From Humulus lupulus (Eukaryota > Streptophyta > Magnoliopsida > Rosales > Cannabaceae): a stretch of DNA of 64,000 bases. Position 1 is the stretch's first letter; every line of letters begins with the position of its first letter. The notes under the pieces were generated by a model. The model saw only the letters and a list, made by a program, of their open reading frames with translations, did not search any database and was not told the DNA's origin. Both the position numbers and the translations under genes were made by a program. Below are positions 35,156 to 46,956 of this stretch, one piece after another. The stretch is taken from the NCBI RefSeq assembly GCF_963169125.1, contig NC_084798.1:169165980-169229979 (forward strand), written 5' to 3'.

Positions 35156-35788
35156 AGTTAGTAATAAGAGGCCTAGCAAACCTCACTCTACAATCCTCCC
35201 CATCGAAACAAATTAGAGAAGGGCAGAAGGTGAATGAAGCCCTAATGAAGAAAGAGGCTTTGATACAGGAAAGTGGTAGTGATTACTTCACTATGTCCAA
35301 CGGGGGATTTCTGCGATATAAGGATAGGATCTGTGTGCCTAACAATGATGATATTAAGGCAAGTATTATGAAATAGGCACATACAACACCCAATTCCTTA
35401 CATCCAGGGTCAACAAATATGTACCAAGAACTTAAAGTGTTGTATTGGTGGCCTGGAATGAAGAAAGATGTTGTTGAGTTTGATACCATGTGTTTGAGAA
35501 GCCAGAAAGTCAAAGCAAAACACCAAAGGCCAGCAGGGCTACTTCAGCCACTCTATATTTCGGAATGGAAATGGGAATACATAGCGATGGATTTTAAGGT
35601 AGGGTTACCTAGGAACACAAAACAACATGATTCTGCTTGGATAATAATGGGCAGGTTCACTAAGTCCGCCCATTGTCTACCAATTAAGACCACTTACTCG
35701 GCGGATCAATATACAGAGTTGTATTTGAGCGATATAGTGAGACTTCATGGGGTTCCAAAGTCAATTATTTCTAATCAAGGGTCAGTGT
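35156..35788 (+). pseudogene. Gypsy 1 integrase, first half
   Basis: The integrase zinc region (YWWPGMKKDVVEF, then a Cys pair partly lost) is followed by WKWEYIAMDFKVGLP with the first catalytic Asp and IVRLHGVPKSIIS. The second catalytic site reads SNQGSV where SDRG/SDQG is usual, so Asp is replaced by Asn. The frame is cut at 35788 by gypsy 2 and resumes in frame at 46957-46961. Confidence 0.93.
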
Positions 35789-37880
35789 TGTAGTGTCCCT
35801 GAATTTGTACTTAGCTAGATAGTAGTAGTAGTTAGTAGTAGTTTGTAGTATGTTAGATTCTGTGGATTTTGGTTTAAGCCGGGACTTAGTTGGAAACTCA
35901 TAGCAACAGTTATGGATTTTATAAGTTTAACCTATATTTTAGAAATATTAATTATAACATAAGGTTTGAGTAATATTGCTGGTTCTAGAAATATTATTAA
36001 TTATAACCTAAGGTTTAGATAGAATTAATAAGAGCATGACACTTGTCTTAATTATGTTTATTAAGGATTTAAGTATTTTTGATGAATAGTTTAAATAAAA
36101 GAAAGATCTAGAAGCTATAGAACCTTCCAGAAACTGTTAGGATCACATTAAGACTCAGTCAAAGCTGTTTTATCAATTCAAAATATGTTGAAAAAGTGAA
36201 AATACGTGTTTGATATATCAACGTATGCCGATATATCACAGCTATAGGGGCCGATATATCGCCTACGGAAGATACGGAAAACACGTCGACTTCGCACGAA
36301 CTATCGAACGGGGCTCGGGAAAATGGTCTAGGCGATATATCGCCCAAGGTAGGCGATATATCGTCCCTGGTGCATCATTTTTGAATCTTGAGGATTTTTA
36401 AATTTAAAAACAACCTTAACCACTTGGACCTGCCTTTGAATGATTTTGACCGAGTTCTGGGCATCTGTTGAACAAAAAATCAAATCTTTTTAATTTTATA
36501 TTCATTTATTTATTCAAATTAAAAGGGATTAGCTTCACTCCTTGAACTCTATAAAATAGGACCTAGTACTAAGCCATTTTCTTCATTCTTCAAGCATTTG
36601 TTCAAAGCCTCCAAGTTGCTAAGATTTCTATAGAGAGAAACACTTGGGTTTTAGGTTAAAAGCTTTATCAATCTAAGCTTTTCTAAACACTTGGGAAGTG
36701 AGATATAGTGAGATTTTGGTATCGAGGTTTAGATCAAGTCATAAGATCATTCAAGATATTCTTATCCTTAAGTTCAGATCTTCATGGTTCTTTAGTTTTC
36801 TTTTATTTTCTTTCAGAACCTAACTCTTGTTTATGATTCTTGGTTAGGTGTTTAAGTTTCTTGAAAACTTAAGGTTTTTCTCGGTAAGTGTCTTCTTTGA
36901 TGATTTAGTACTCTTTTTCATCTCCTTTCTTTAGAAATACTCATGGTTTGTGCTGTTGGTTTTTAGGAGTTTTCTAATTCCGTTCTTGTTCTCAAATATC
37001 CCGGTTTGTGGTAAGGAAAATAGGATAGATTATATGTGTTTATATGTTTATGTTATGATATGTTTTATGCTATAATATGTGTATGTATAAATATGTTTTA
37101 TAGTCCTTGGGCATACAACTTGTTTAGATAACAAGCCCCAAGAATATGTTTTATAGTTGCTTGGGCATATGACTTGCTTAGATAGCGATCCCCAAGAATT
37201 TTTATCGTTTTCATGGTTTAGAGTTATGATTTACCTTACCTCGATTAGTAGACAGAGGACATAGATGGGTTATCATATACTACCATGTGATCTAACCTAC
37301 CTCGATTAGTAGACAAAGGACCTAGATGGTTTATCACATGCCATGTTAATGAGTTAATGGCCATTAATATTGTAGTCCTATATGATATATGTTTTTATAG
37401 TCATATGTTTTATAATATATGTTTATGATATAGTCTTATGTTTATAATTCATGATATATGTTGTTAGTAGATTTTCCTTGTTGGGCATTAGGCTCACTCC
37501 TTTATTTTTTTAGCTTGATGTAGGAAAATGAATATGGAGGCGGAAAGATTCTTGGCAGCTTGGCTTGTGTGTTGAGGATGAATTGATTGAATGGATTACG
37601 TGGCGATCGAGGATGACGTTGTTTTTAAGTCTTTTTATTTATTTCCGCACTTAGTTTTTAAACAATTGATTTAAGTTATGTTTTATGTTTTTTTTTTATG
37701 TATTAAACAATGGGTACCCATACCGTATTTTATATTTCATATTTTACTTTGTATTTTGCACAATATTTATTTTGGGGTATTAAATAAAGTTATGTTATTT
37801 CTTATGTATGTTTCCTAAAATAGTAGCTATGTCTAGTAGTTTTAATGGTCTGAGGTCTTAGAAATAGTCGGGGCATTACA
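35789..37880 (+). repeat. 5' LTR of gypsy 2 (2.09 kb)
   Basis: It begins TGTAGTGTCCC and ends GGGGCATTACA just before the primer-binding site. A TATA box TATAAAATA lies at 36550-36558. The overlapping part of the 3' LTR (45322-46956) differs by about 30 substitutions counted by eye over 1.6 kb, so the insertion is fairly young. A target duplication AGTGT (35784-35788 and 46957-46961) flanks the whole element. Confidence 0.95.
36217..36367. repeat. Cluster of GGCGATATATCGCC palindromes in the gypsy 2 LTR
   Basis: CGATATATCG-type palindromes occur at about 36230, 36251, 36333 and 36354, and a weaker TGATATATCA near 36215. They lie some 200-330 bp upstream of the TATA box. The 3' LTR repeats three of them (about 45332, 45411, 45432). 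The density is well above what surrounding sequence shows. Confidence 0.85.
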
Positions 37881-37882
37881 AT

Positions 37883-37894
37883 TGGTATCAGAAC
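37883..37894 (+). other. Primer-binding site of gypsy 2
   Basis: TGGTATCAGAAC lies two bases after the 5' LTR and is close to the initiator Met-tRNA complement TGGTATCAGAGC. Confidence 0.8.
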
Positions 37895-38031
37895 AACAAT
37901 TCATATGCATGAAGTTCTCCTTGACACACACGTACAAGCTCCGAATCTAACCGCCAATGTAAGTGTTTATGTTATAGTTATTATGTTTATGTTTATAGCT
38001 AACGTTTTAGCCCTTATGTTTTCAGTTAAGA

Positions 38032-38503
38032 ATGGATGGAGCCTTGACCTATGAGGATATCCGAGCCATTAAGGAATTGAAAAGGATTAGAGAGCCAAGG
38101 AATACAGCAGGAGTGTTAGAAAGAATCACTCAGAGATTAATCTTATTCCACAAGGAGATAGTTCATCTTCAAACTACTAAGCAAATTATGATGAGAGCTA
38201 TGAAGCAATATGTCTTAGTAATTAGGCTTTTTAAAGATTGATTTTCCTTCTGTAATTTCAACTTTAGAAGAAATATGGGAGACTATAGATGATGAAGATG
38301 ATTTACCGGTAGCCATGAGATATTATTTTCTCATACATAGGTTCACCTCTAAGTTGGAATTTCAATTCACTAATGAGCAAAAACATAGAATCTTTATGAA
38401 TCTTCCTCGAGGAAATTTTGAGGCCCAAGATAATGATGAGTATGAAGAGATAGATGAAGATATGTTAGATGAAGGGTCAGATGTAGAAGGTCTTGATTTT
38501 TAG
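38032..38503 (+). pseudogene. Pre-gag ORF of gypsy 2
   Basis: The frame from 38032 begins MDGALTYEDIRAIKELKRIR and continues for 69 codons. After one frame change near 38240 the reading goes on as FPSVISTLEEIWETIDDEDD, and to the stop at 38501 it ends DEDMLDEGSDVEGLDF. Joined conceptually it is a small, charged, helical protein of about 155 residues with an acidic tail. It lies between the primer-binding site and gag, as in gypsy 1. I do not recognise a known domain. About 500 bp of leader without genes follows. Confidence 0.55.
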
Positions 38504-39021
38504 ATTCACCCTAGTTATGTTAGTTTATTTATTTATTATTGTACTTAGTGAATTTTTTTTTCCAAATGAATATTATTGTTATTTTTGATAACATGTATGA
38601 GTTTGATTTTTTTTACAATCATAATAAATAATAAATTTAATAAATAATGACCAAGTTCGGTGAGGGTGGATACAAATTAATGGATCGGGTTCTATATTGA
38701 GTGTTAGGGGGCCATAGTAGTGGGATCGATTTTATTGATCCCAACCCTCCCTCAATATGGTTAACTTTGGAACAACGACGAGTTTCGAGCCTGAGAATTA
38801 AGTCATATAGGATGATTAGAAACAGACTTAGAAAATAATAATGATAGCTGATTTTCTAAGTATAGAAACACATCCTAATTATAAAGAAGGCTTACATAAT
38901 TCTTCATAAGAAATCATAACTAGTAGGTTCGAGTTATGTTTGCTTAGATTAAGTTTTTGCCTTAGAGCCTATTAGGATAAGTTCTAACATGTTTTTCTCG
39001 ATTGTTAGAACTCTGCTGAAG

Positions 39022-39924
39022 ATGTCGCTCAGAAGGTCTGCACGCACAAACGCCAATGCCTCCAGCGTCGCCCACGAGGCTAATGAAGCCCCTCCAGTTC
39101 GCAAAAGGGGAGCGCGTGCTACCAATGCTGCTGCTAACAGAAGTGCACCGCCGCCTTCGGTTGACAACACTGCAGAAATTGTCAGGCTACGACAACAAGT
39201 GGAAGAGTTGTTGCAGCAACAATGACAACAGGCTCAGCCGCAGCCACAGAATTAGACTCAGCTGCAACCGCAACCTCAACAAATGGCTCAAGCACCCCAA
39301 CAAGTAGGTCCTTATGGGGGGTGGCCAATGGAGAACTATGCGCCTTACCCAACTCAGTACATGGAGCCAATCTATGAGCAGTTTCGTATGCAACACGCTC
39401 CAAACTTTGAAGGAACAACGGACCCCTTCGAGGCGGAAGAATGGCTCAAGAATGTAGAGCCGATCCTAGCACACATGAACCTCGGCAACGCGGACCGCAT
39501 ATCCTGCGTTATGTCTCTTCTAAGGAAGGATGATAGAATCTGGTGGGATTTAGTTCAGCAGACTCATGACGTCGCCACCATGACATGGACTAGATTTGTG
39601 GAGCTGTTCCACAAGAAATATTACAACTCAGCAGTCATTGCTATGAGGGTAGAAGAGTTCACCAGTCTGAAGCAGGGCAACTTAAAGGTAGCAGAGTATG
39701 CTCGACAGTTCGACCGACTAGCCAAATTTGCACCAGAGTTGGTTCCAACCGAATTTTTTAGGGTCACCAAGTTTGTTAGAGGACTCAGGCCAAATATTGA
39801 GCTAGGAGTCAAGCTAGCAAATCTTGGAACCACTACTTATGCCGATGCTCTAGAAACGACTATAGAAGTAGAAAGGCTTCAGGCGAATGTTAGTAAGGAG
39901 GAGGAGGAGGCCAGTAAGCCTTAA
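39022..39924 (+). pseudogene. Gypsy 2 gag
   Basis: It begins MSLRRSARTNANASS, has a short coiled segment (IVRLRQQVEELLQQQ), and then stops at 39223 and 39252. After a Gln-rich stretch the main capsid part reads YEQFRMQHAPNFEGTTDP, DDRIWWDLVQQTHDVATMTW and YARQFDRLAKFAPELVPTE. It ends KEEEEASKP with a stop at 39922. This is chromovirus gag with two nonsense changes. Confidence 0.93.
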
Positions 39925-40079
39925 CCTAAACAGCACCTCAGAACGGTCGAAACCACAACAACAACCATCAACATAGATACAATAATGGTGATAAGAGAAG
40001 GCATCCTGACAACAAGCAATCCGACAATGACAAAAAAGCACGGAAAAATAATGGAGGCAATAGGTCGGGTTATGTAGAA

Positions 40080-40970
40080 TACCCGTAGTGCTCCAAATGC
40101 CAAAAGAAACATCCTGGTGAGTGTCTTGCAAACTCCAAGGGATGAAATAATTGTGGCCAGGAAGGTCATCGGAAGAGGGAATGTCCACAAATCAAGAAAG
40201 AAGAGAAAAGGGATAACAAGATGGTTCCTGCCAGAGTCTTTGCCTTGACCCAGGGAGAAGCTGAAGCTAGTAACAAAGTGGTCACAGGTCAGATTCCTAT
40301 CCTCGATAATATATGTTCAATATTATTTGATTCGGGAGCAACACACTCATACATCTCATTAGGAATGATAAGGAAATTAGAAAAACCTTGTGAAAGATTT
40401 AGAACTAGGTTTGTGACAGAATTGCCTTCGAGCGAAGTAGTCCTATCATCACGGATAGTACGAGGCAGACTGATCAAAATTGAGGACATAGAACTAGAAG
40501 GTGACCTGATAGAGTTAGAGATCAAAGGATTTGATGTAATACTGGGAATGGATTGGCTAGCAAGGCATGACACAACCATCGACTGTAGGCGCAAGAAAAT
40601 GATGTTCGAAACTCCTAACGTTCAGAGACTATGTTTTATGGGGAAGGTTTCAGGTTTACGAACACCTCTATTTTCATCCCTCAAAGCGCAGAGGATGATA
40701 GAAAAAGGATGTCACACATTCTTAGCTAGCATCATAGACATGGTAAAGGAAACACCACTAAAGGTTGGAGACGTCCACATCATTAAGGAATTCCCAGAAG
40801 TATTTCCTGACGACTTACCAAGGTTGCCGCCGACTCGGGAAATTGACTTCACAATCAAACTAGTACCAGGGACCGAGCCTATCTCAAAGGCACCATACCA
40901 GATGGAACCTACTCAACTGAAGGAAGTTAAAGACGCAACTACAAGAACTCTTAGACTTGGGTTTCATTAG
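40080..40970 (+). pseudogene. Gypsy 2 zinc knuckle, protease and start of reverse transcriptase
   Basis: A degenerate double knuckle (NNCGQEGHRKREC at about 40148-40186) precedes an intact-looking protease with ILFDSGATHSYIS and VILGMDWLARHDTTIDC. The frame then runs through FPEVFPDDLPRLPPTREIDF and stops at 40968 after a small insertion shifts the frame. Reverse transcriptase continues in the next frame from 40957. Confidence 0.92.
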
Positions 40971-41832
40971 ACCGAGCCATTCGCCATGGGGAGCAACAGT
41001 TCTATTTGTGAAGAAGAAGGACGGAAGCATGCAGATGTGTATAGATTACCGCGAGCTGAATAAGGTGACTATTAAGAATAAGTACCCGCTACCCCAGATT
41101 GACGACTTGTTCGATAAACTCCGAGGAGTGACTGTGTTTTCAAAGATTGATCTACGGTCCGGGTATCACCATCTCAAGGTACGGGAAGAGGATATTCCCA
41201 AGACAACTTTTAGAACTTGATATGGACATTACGAGTTACTAGTTATGTCTTTTGGTCTTACCAACGCTCCAGCCGCATTTATGGATTTAATGAATCGGGT
41301 CTTCAAGGATTACTTAGACAAATTCGTCGTAGTGTTCATCGACAATATTTTGGCGTACTCAAAGGACGGAGTTGAGCATGAGGAACAATTAAGAATGACC
41401 ATGTTGTGACTGAAAGAGCATCAACTTTACGCCAAGTTCAAGAACTGCAAATTTTGGCTTTTGCAAGTAGCGTTCCTCGGCCACATAGTATCCAAGGATG
41501 GAGTTGTTGTAGACCCAACTAAGGTAGAGGCTGTGAAAGATTGGCCAAGACCTACGAATGCGTCAGAGGTTAATAGTTTTCTTGGGCTAGCAGGCTCTTA
41601 TCAGAGGTTTGTAGAAGGCTTTTCTAAGATAGCCACTTCGCTTACCAACCTGACCCGGAAACAAAAAAAGTTCAACTGGACAGACAGATGTGAAGAGAGC
41701 TTCCAGTTTCTTAAGGATAAGCTATGCTCAACACCAGTACTTTGTGTACCAACACCTAATGACAAGTTTGTAGTCTACTGTGATGCGTCAAAGCAAGATT
41801 TGGGTTGTGTGCGGATGCAGAATGACAAAGTA
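40957..41832 (+). pseudogene. Gypsy 2 reverse transcriptase and start of RNase H
   Basis: Motifs are [51 protein letters not shown] and [13 protein letters not shown], where the second Asp of the active-site pair is Asn. [14 protein letters not shown] and [19 protein letters not shown] follow. There are stops at 41218 and 41408. The frame is interrupted at NDKV by a solo LTR and resumes at 44247. Confidence 0.95.
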
Positions 41833-44241
41833 TGTAACGCCCTGGATAGCCAAGACCGTTACACTGTGTGTTTATAAAGGTGCAAGACTTGCAAACCAAG
41901 TCAATTAGTTAGAAATGTGTCACTGAAACTACAGTTGAACTAGGGTGAAAAGATTTTGGTCCCAAAAGCTTCATTTCTTATAATCAAACATTTTACATGT
42001 GATCCCAAAAGTAGTAAAGTTAAAAGACAGTTTACAAAATTTTAGGATTAAAATACAATTACTAGCCACTCTAAGGCAAAATAGACAATTAGGCTCTTCT
42101 CGTCCTGTACCATTCCTCGGCCGTGGCGTCCGATCAGCTGACTATGTACATTCAGCCCCAAAGCTCTCCATCTCAGGACTGGTCCACCTTGCCTTTGCTC
42201 TTACCTACACCACGTAGCACCTGTGAGCCAAGGCTCAGTAAGAAAACACAACAATAGAGCACAATCATCAAGCAAACAACCAAATAACTTATGCAGTATA
42301 ATCATATACTCAACAGTCCAAACATTCAAGTTATTCAAGTATTCAGCATACCAATTACATCATTTCATATTAATAATCAATTTACACATGATAACCAGGG
42401 TTAACTCCCTTAGACTGCACCCTCTATTTATCCCATTGACTCCGGCCCGCTTAAACCGAGCTCAGTGAATATTAAGCTCTCCTCAGCTACCAGTGGCAGA
42501 GCCGCGCCCTGTGCGCAAGTATTATTCACGACCCTCTTAGGCCATTTGTCACATTTCCCATGGCATAATACCATCTATGACATCATACAGATACAGGGAG
42601 ATCTTAGTCCCAACAAAATCACATAACCGGGTGCAATTTTCTTACCTTTAGATTCTGATAGCTTTGTTCAATTCAACCCTCAAGCACGATCCCGTCTGAG
42701 CCCTAGCGTACACCTAGTCATAGTCACAAGTTAGAACCAACTCCAAACTTCAATTCAAAAACTTAGCCTCGAGACCAATCCCGAGCCCTCGGGAAGCCCT
42801 AATTCCACCAAACGGGGTGGTGGAATCAAACCCCGAGCCCCCGGCAAAAACCCTAAGAAATAACCCAAAAATCCCTTTCTGGGAACAGGGTAGTGCTACA
42901 ACACCCTAAAGTGGGCGCTACAGCGCTACAAACAGAGCCAACAGGCTCCCAGACACCCAAGCCTAGCGCTGTAGCGCCCTAAGGCTATCGCTACAGCGCT
43001 AGTCACAGCCAGACAATACCCAGACTTCTCCTCTTTGAACTTCCTCGAGCCAAAACCTTCCAAAACCCTTCCAAACCTTAACCAAACTCCAAAACAAACC
43101 TACCAACATCTATATCTCACCCCATAAGTCCCAACCATACAAAACTCAATCACATGCACCCCAAAACAAAGAAATCACCATAGCTATACTTAGAGCTCAA
43201 AAACTCAACAAGAAAAACAAATGAAACCATAGAATTCAAGTGACCAAGTTCAGAACTTCTTACCTTCAACAGAGAAGTTCAACCTTAGGCTATCCTCCAC
43301 TCTTCCTTAGCTTTCACTCCTCAAAACTTCAGCCTCAATTCCCTAGAATTCCCACCAAAACTCAGCTCAAAATCCATATTAACACTAAGAACCAGAAACT
43401 GAGTAACAACCTCAAAACCTTACCTTAATTGGATGCCTAACCCCTGTTGAACTCTCAAACTTGATCAAGGTCTCAAGTGCAAAGCCTTAGGCAATAGCTC
43501 CTCTTAATTTTAGCTCCAAAAGACCCCAAGGATTGAAGAAGAAACCCCAAACCGTGAGAGAGAAAACTCATTCTTTTCCCTTCTTTCTTTTCTCCTTCTT
43601 TCTTTTCTTTTCTTTTTAATTCAGACTTCTACCACTTTCTACATATCCCACTAAGGTATAAAGCATTTTAATACCTATCCCTACTTTTAACTCAGATGAC
43701 CAATTTGCCCTCCCATAAACCCTAAGCCAATAAATCATTCTACAGTCATTTTGGTCATTACGCCCAATTCCTGCTAATTCCTCGAATGTCTCTAATATTT
43801 ACCGCTTACTTCCCGACACCTAAATAATCACCAATTATATTCCTCAATATCAAAATAGACTCCAATATATTTCCTAAATTCCCAGAAATACCCCCAGGCT
43901 CGCTCCGAGCTGGGTATAAATCCCCGCCGTGACTTTTTCGCTAAACCGTTCACTAGGACCGCCTCGAGTCACAAGTTACAAATATATCCACATAATAATG
44001 TGGTCTCAACAATTTATCATAGATATATACATTTATGCTCTCAATGGGCCAAAATTACGAATATGCCCTCTAACCTAATCAGGGCCTACATGCATACTAA
44101 TACACATAGTCATGCATCACATGTATTCAAATAGTCATATAAACGTGCTTTTAATCATTTAAATCACATATAATCCAGTTGTGCCCTCCCGACACACTAA
44201 TCAAGGCCCTTAAGCCCTATTAGTAAAGTTGGGTCGTTACA
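41833..44241 (-). mobile_element. Solo LTR, 2.41 kb, target duplication AAGTA
   Basis: Plus-strand ends are TGTAACGCCC and GGGTCGTTACA. The flanks AAGTA (41828-41832) and AAGTA (44242-44246) are perfect, and removing the element restores the RNase H reading NDKVIAYASR. It contains no gag or pol, hence a solo LTR. The minus orientation is inferred from a leader with a GTAAG donor readable on that strand. It is homologous to 10498-12750. Confidence 0.93.
42890..43010. repeat. GCGCTACAGCGC-type palindromes in the solo LTR
   Basis: The words CGCTACAGCGCTA and TAGCGCTGTAGCG occur several times. One pair (42964-42976 and 42989-43001) forms a perfect 13-bp inverted repeat with a 12-bp loop. The homologous place in 10498-12750 holds different GC-rich words, with a hairpin GTCGCGGCCC/GGGCCGCGAC at 11673-11701. 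Confidence 0.85.
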
Positions 44242-44246
44242 AAGTA

Positions 44247-44640
44247 ATAGCCTACGCTTCAAGGTAGCTGAAGGAATACGAGCAACGCTATCCAACGCAT
44301 GATATGGAGTTGGCAGCGGTGATCTTTGCATTGAAAATCTGGCGCCATTATCTTTATGTAGAATGGTGTGAGATTTATACAGACCACAATAGCTTAAAGT
44401 ATTTCTTCACACAGAAGGAGCTCAACATGTGACAGGGCAGGTGGTTAGAATTAGTAAAGGATTATGACTGTGAAATCCTTTACCACCTGGTAAAAGCAAA
44501 CGTAGTTGCTGATGCGCTAAGCAGGAAGAGTTATGGAAATCTAGCAGCGTTAGTTGGAATAGAAAAGCCACTTCAGCAAGAGCTGATCAATGCCGGAATA
44601 GAAGTAGTCATTGGTAAACTGGCTAACTTGTCCATCTAGT
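44247..44640 (+). pseudogene. Gypsy 2 RNase H, second part
   Basis: This continues across the solo LTR: IAYASR, a stop, [39 protein letters not shown], a stop, and [15 protein letters not shown]. These are the standard RNase H end motifs of chromoviruses. The stops near 44265 and 44430 are private to this copy. Confidence 0.92.
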
Positions 44641-45321
44641 CAAGTCTGTTAGAAGATATACGAATCGAACAAGGGCATGATGACACATTAGTATCTCACA
44701 TAGCTGCAGTTAAAGAAGGCAAGGCCATTGATTTCTCGATATCAAGACAGGGGTTTTTGAGATATAAGGACCGGGTATGCATGCCGAATGATCATGGGAT
44801 TAAGATGAAGATTTTAGAAGAAGCGCACAATACCCCATACTCAGTTTACCCAGGGTTGACCAATATGACTCACAACTTTTTGGCGTTGTATTGGTGGTCG
44901 GGAATGAAGAAAGACGTAGCAGAATATGTGTCTAAATGCTTAGTATGCCAGCAAGTGAAAGCAGAACTCAGCGCCTTGCAAGCTTGTTGCAACCGCTTAG
45001 TATTCCAGAATGGAAGTGGGACAATATAGCCATGGACTTTGTGATAGGATTTCCACAAACAAACAAGCAGCACGACTTGGCTTGGGTAGTAGTAGATAGA
45101 CTAACCAAGTTAGCTCACTTCCTGCCTGTCAAGACTACGTACACAGCAGATCAGTACGCAGATGTTTATGTCCAAGAAATAGTACGACTGGATGGAATCC
45201 CTAAGACCATAGTATCCGATAGAGGATCGGTGTTTACATTGAGATTTTGGGGAAGCTTGTAGCAAGCCATGGGTACCAAGTTAAGTCTTAGTATGACATT
45301 TCATCCTCAGACTGATGGTAT
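44641..45321 (+). pseudogene. Gypsy 2 integrase, truncated
   Basis: The HHCC region (YWWSGMKKDVAEYVSKCLVC) is followed after a frame change near 44975 by WKWDNIAMDFVIGFP with the first catalytic Asp, then IVSDRGSVFT with the second. A stop lies near 45260. After FHPQTDG the sequence jumps directly into the middle of the LTR at 45322. The catalytic Glu region, the C-terminal domain and the start of the 3' LTR are therefore deleted. Confidence 0.93.
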
Positions 45322-46956
45322 CGAGGGGCCGATATATCGCCTACGGATTATACGGAAAACACGTCGACTTCGCACGAACGATCGAACGGGGCTCGGGAAA
45401 ATGGTCTAGGCGATATATCGCCCAAGGTAGGCGATATATCGTCCCTGGTGCATCATTTTTGAATCTTGAGGATTTTTAAATTTAAAAACAACCTTAACCA
45501 CTTGGACCTGCCTTTGAATGATTTTGATCGAGTTCTGGACATCTGTTGAACGAAAATTCAAATCTTTTTAATTTTATATTCATTTGTTTATTCAAATTAA
45601 AAGGGATTAGCTTCACTCCTTGAACTCTATAAAATAGGACCTAGTACTCAGCCATTTTCTTCATTCTTCAAGCATTTGTTCAAAGCCTCCAAGTTGCTAA
45701 GATTTCTATAGAGAGAAACACTTGGGTTTTAGGTTAAAAGCTTTATCAATATAAGCTTTTCTAAACACTTGGGAAGTGAGATATAGTGAGATTTTGGTAT
45801 CGAGGTTTAGATCAAGTCATAAGATCATTCAAGGTATTCTTATCCTTAAGTTCAGATCTTCATGGTTCTTTAGTTTTCTTTTATTTTCTTTCAGAACCTA
45901 ACTCTTGTTTATGATTCTTGGTTAGGTGTTTAAGTTTCTTGAAAACTTAAGGTTCTTCTCGGTAAGTTTCTTCTTTGATGATTTAGTACTCTTTTTCATC
46001 TCCTTTCTTTAGAAATACTCATGGTTTGTGCTATTGGTTTTTAGGAGTTTTCTAATTCCGTTCTTGTTCTCAAATATCCCGGTTTGTGGTAAGGAAAATA
46101 GGATAGATTATATGTGCTTATATGTTTATGTTATGATATGTTTTATGCTATAATATGTGTATGTATAAATATGTTTTATAGTCCTTGGGCATACGACTTG
46201 TTTAGATAACAAGCCCCAAGAATATGTTTTATAGTTGCTTGGGCATATGACTTGCTTAGATAGCGATCCTCAAGAATTTTTATCGTTTTCATGGTTTAGA
46301 GTTATGATTTACCCTACCTCGATTAGTAGACAGAGGACATAGATGGGTTATCATATACTACCATGTGATCTAACCTACCTCGATTAGTAGACAAAGGACC
46401 TAGATGGTTTATCACATGCCATGTTAATGAGTTAATGGCCATTAATATTGTAGTCCTATATGATATATGTTTTTATAGTCATATATTTTATAATATATGT
46501 TTATGATATAGTCTTATGTTTATAATTCATGATATATGTTGTTAGTAGATTTTCCTTGCTGGGCATTAGGCTCACTCCTTTATTTTTTTAGCTTGATGTA
46601 GGAAAATGAATATGGAGGCGGAAAGATTCTTGGCAGCTTGGCTTGTGTGTTGAGGATGAATTGATTGAATGGATTGCGTGGCGATCGAGGATGACGTTGT
46701 TTTTAAGTCTTTTTATTTATTTCCGCACTTAGTTTTTAAACAATTGATTTAAGTTATGTTTTAGGTTTTTTTTATGTATTAAACAATGGGTACCCATACT
46801 GTATTTTATATTTCATATTTTACTTTGTATTTTCCACAATTTTTATTTTGGGGTATTAAATAAAGTTATGTTATTTCTTATGTATGTTTCCCAAAATAGT
46901 AGCTATGTCTAGTAGTTTTAATGGTCCGAGGTCTTAGAAATAGTCAGGGCATTGCA
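45322..46956 (+). repeat. 3' LTR of gypsy 2, left 455 bp missing
   Basis: It aligns to 36245-37880 of the 5' LTR from GGGGCCGATATATCGCC to the end, GGGCATTGCA. It is followed by the target duplication AGTGT. It retains the TATA box (45628-45636) and three ATATAT palindromes. Confidence 0.95.
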
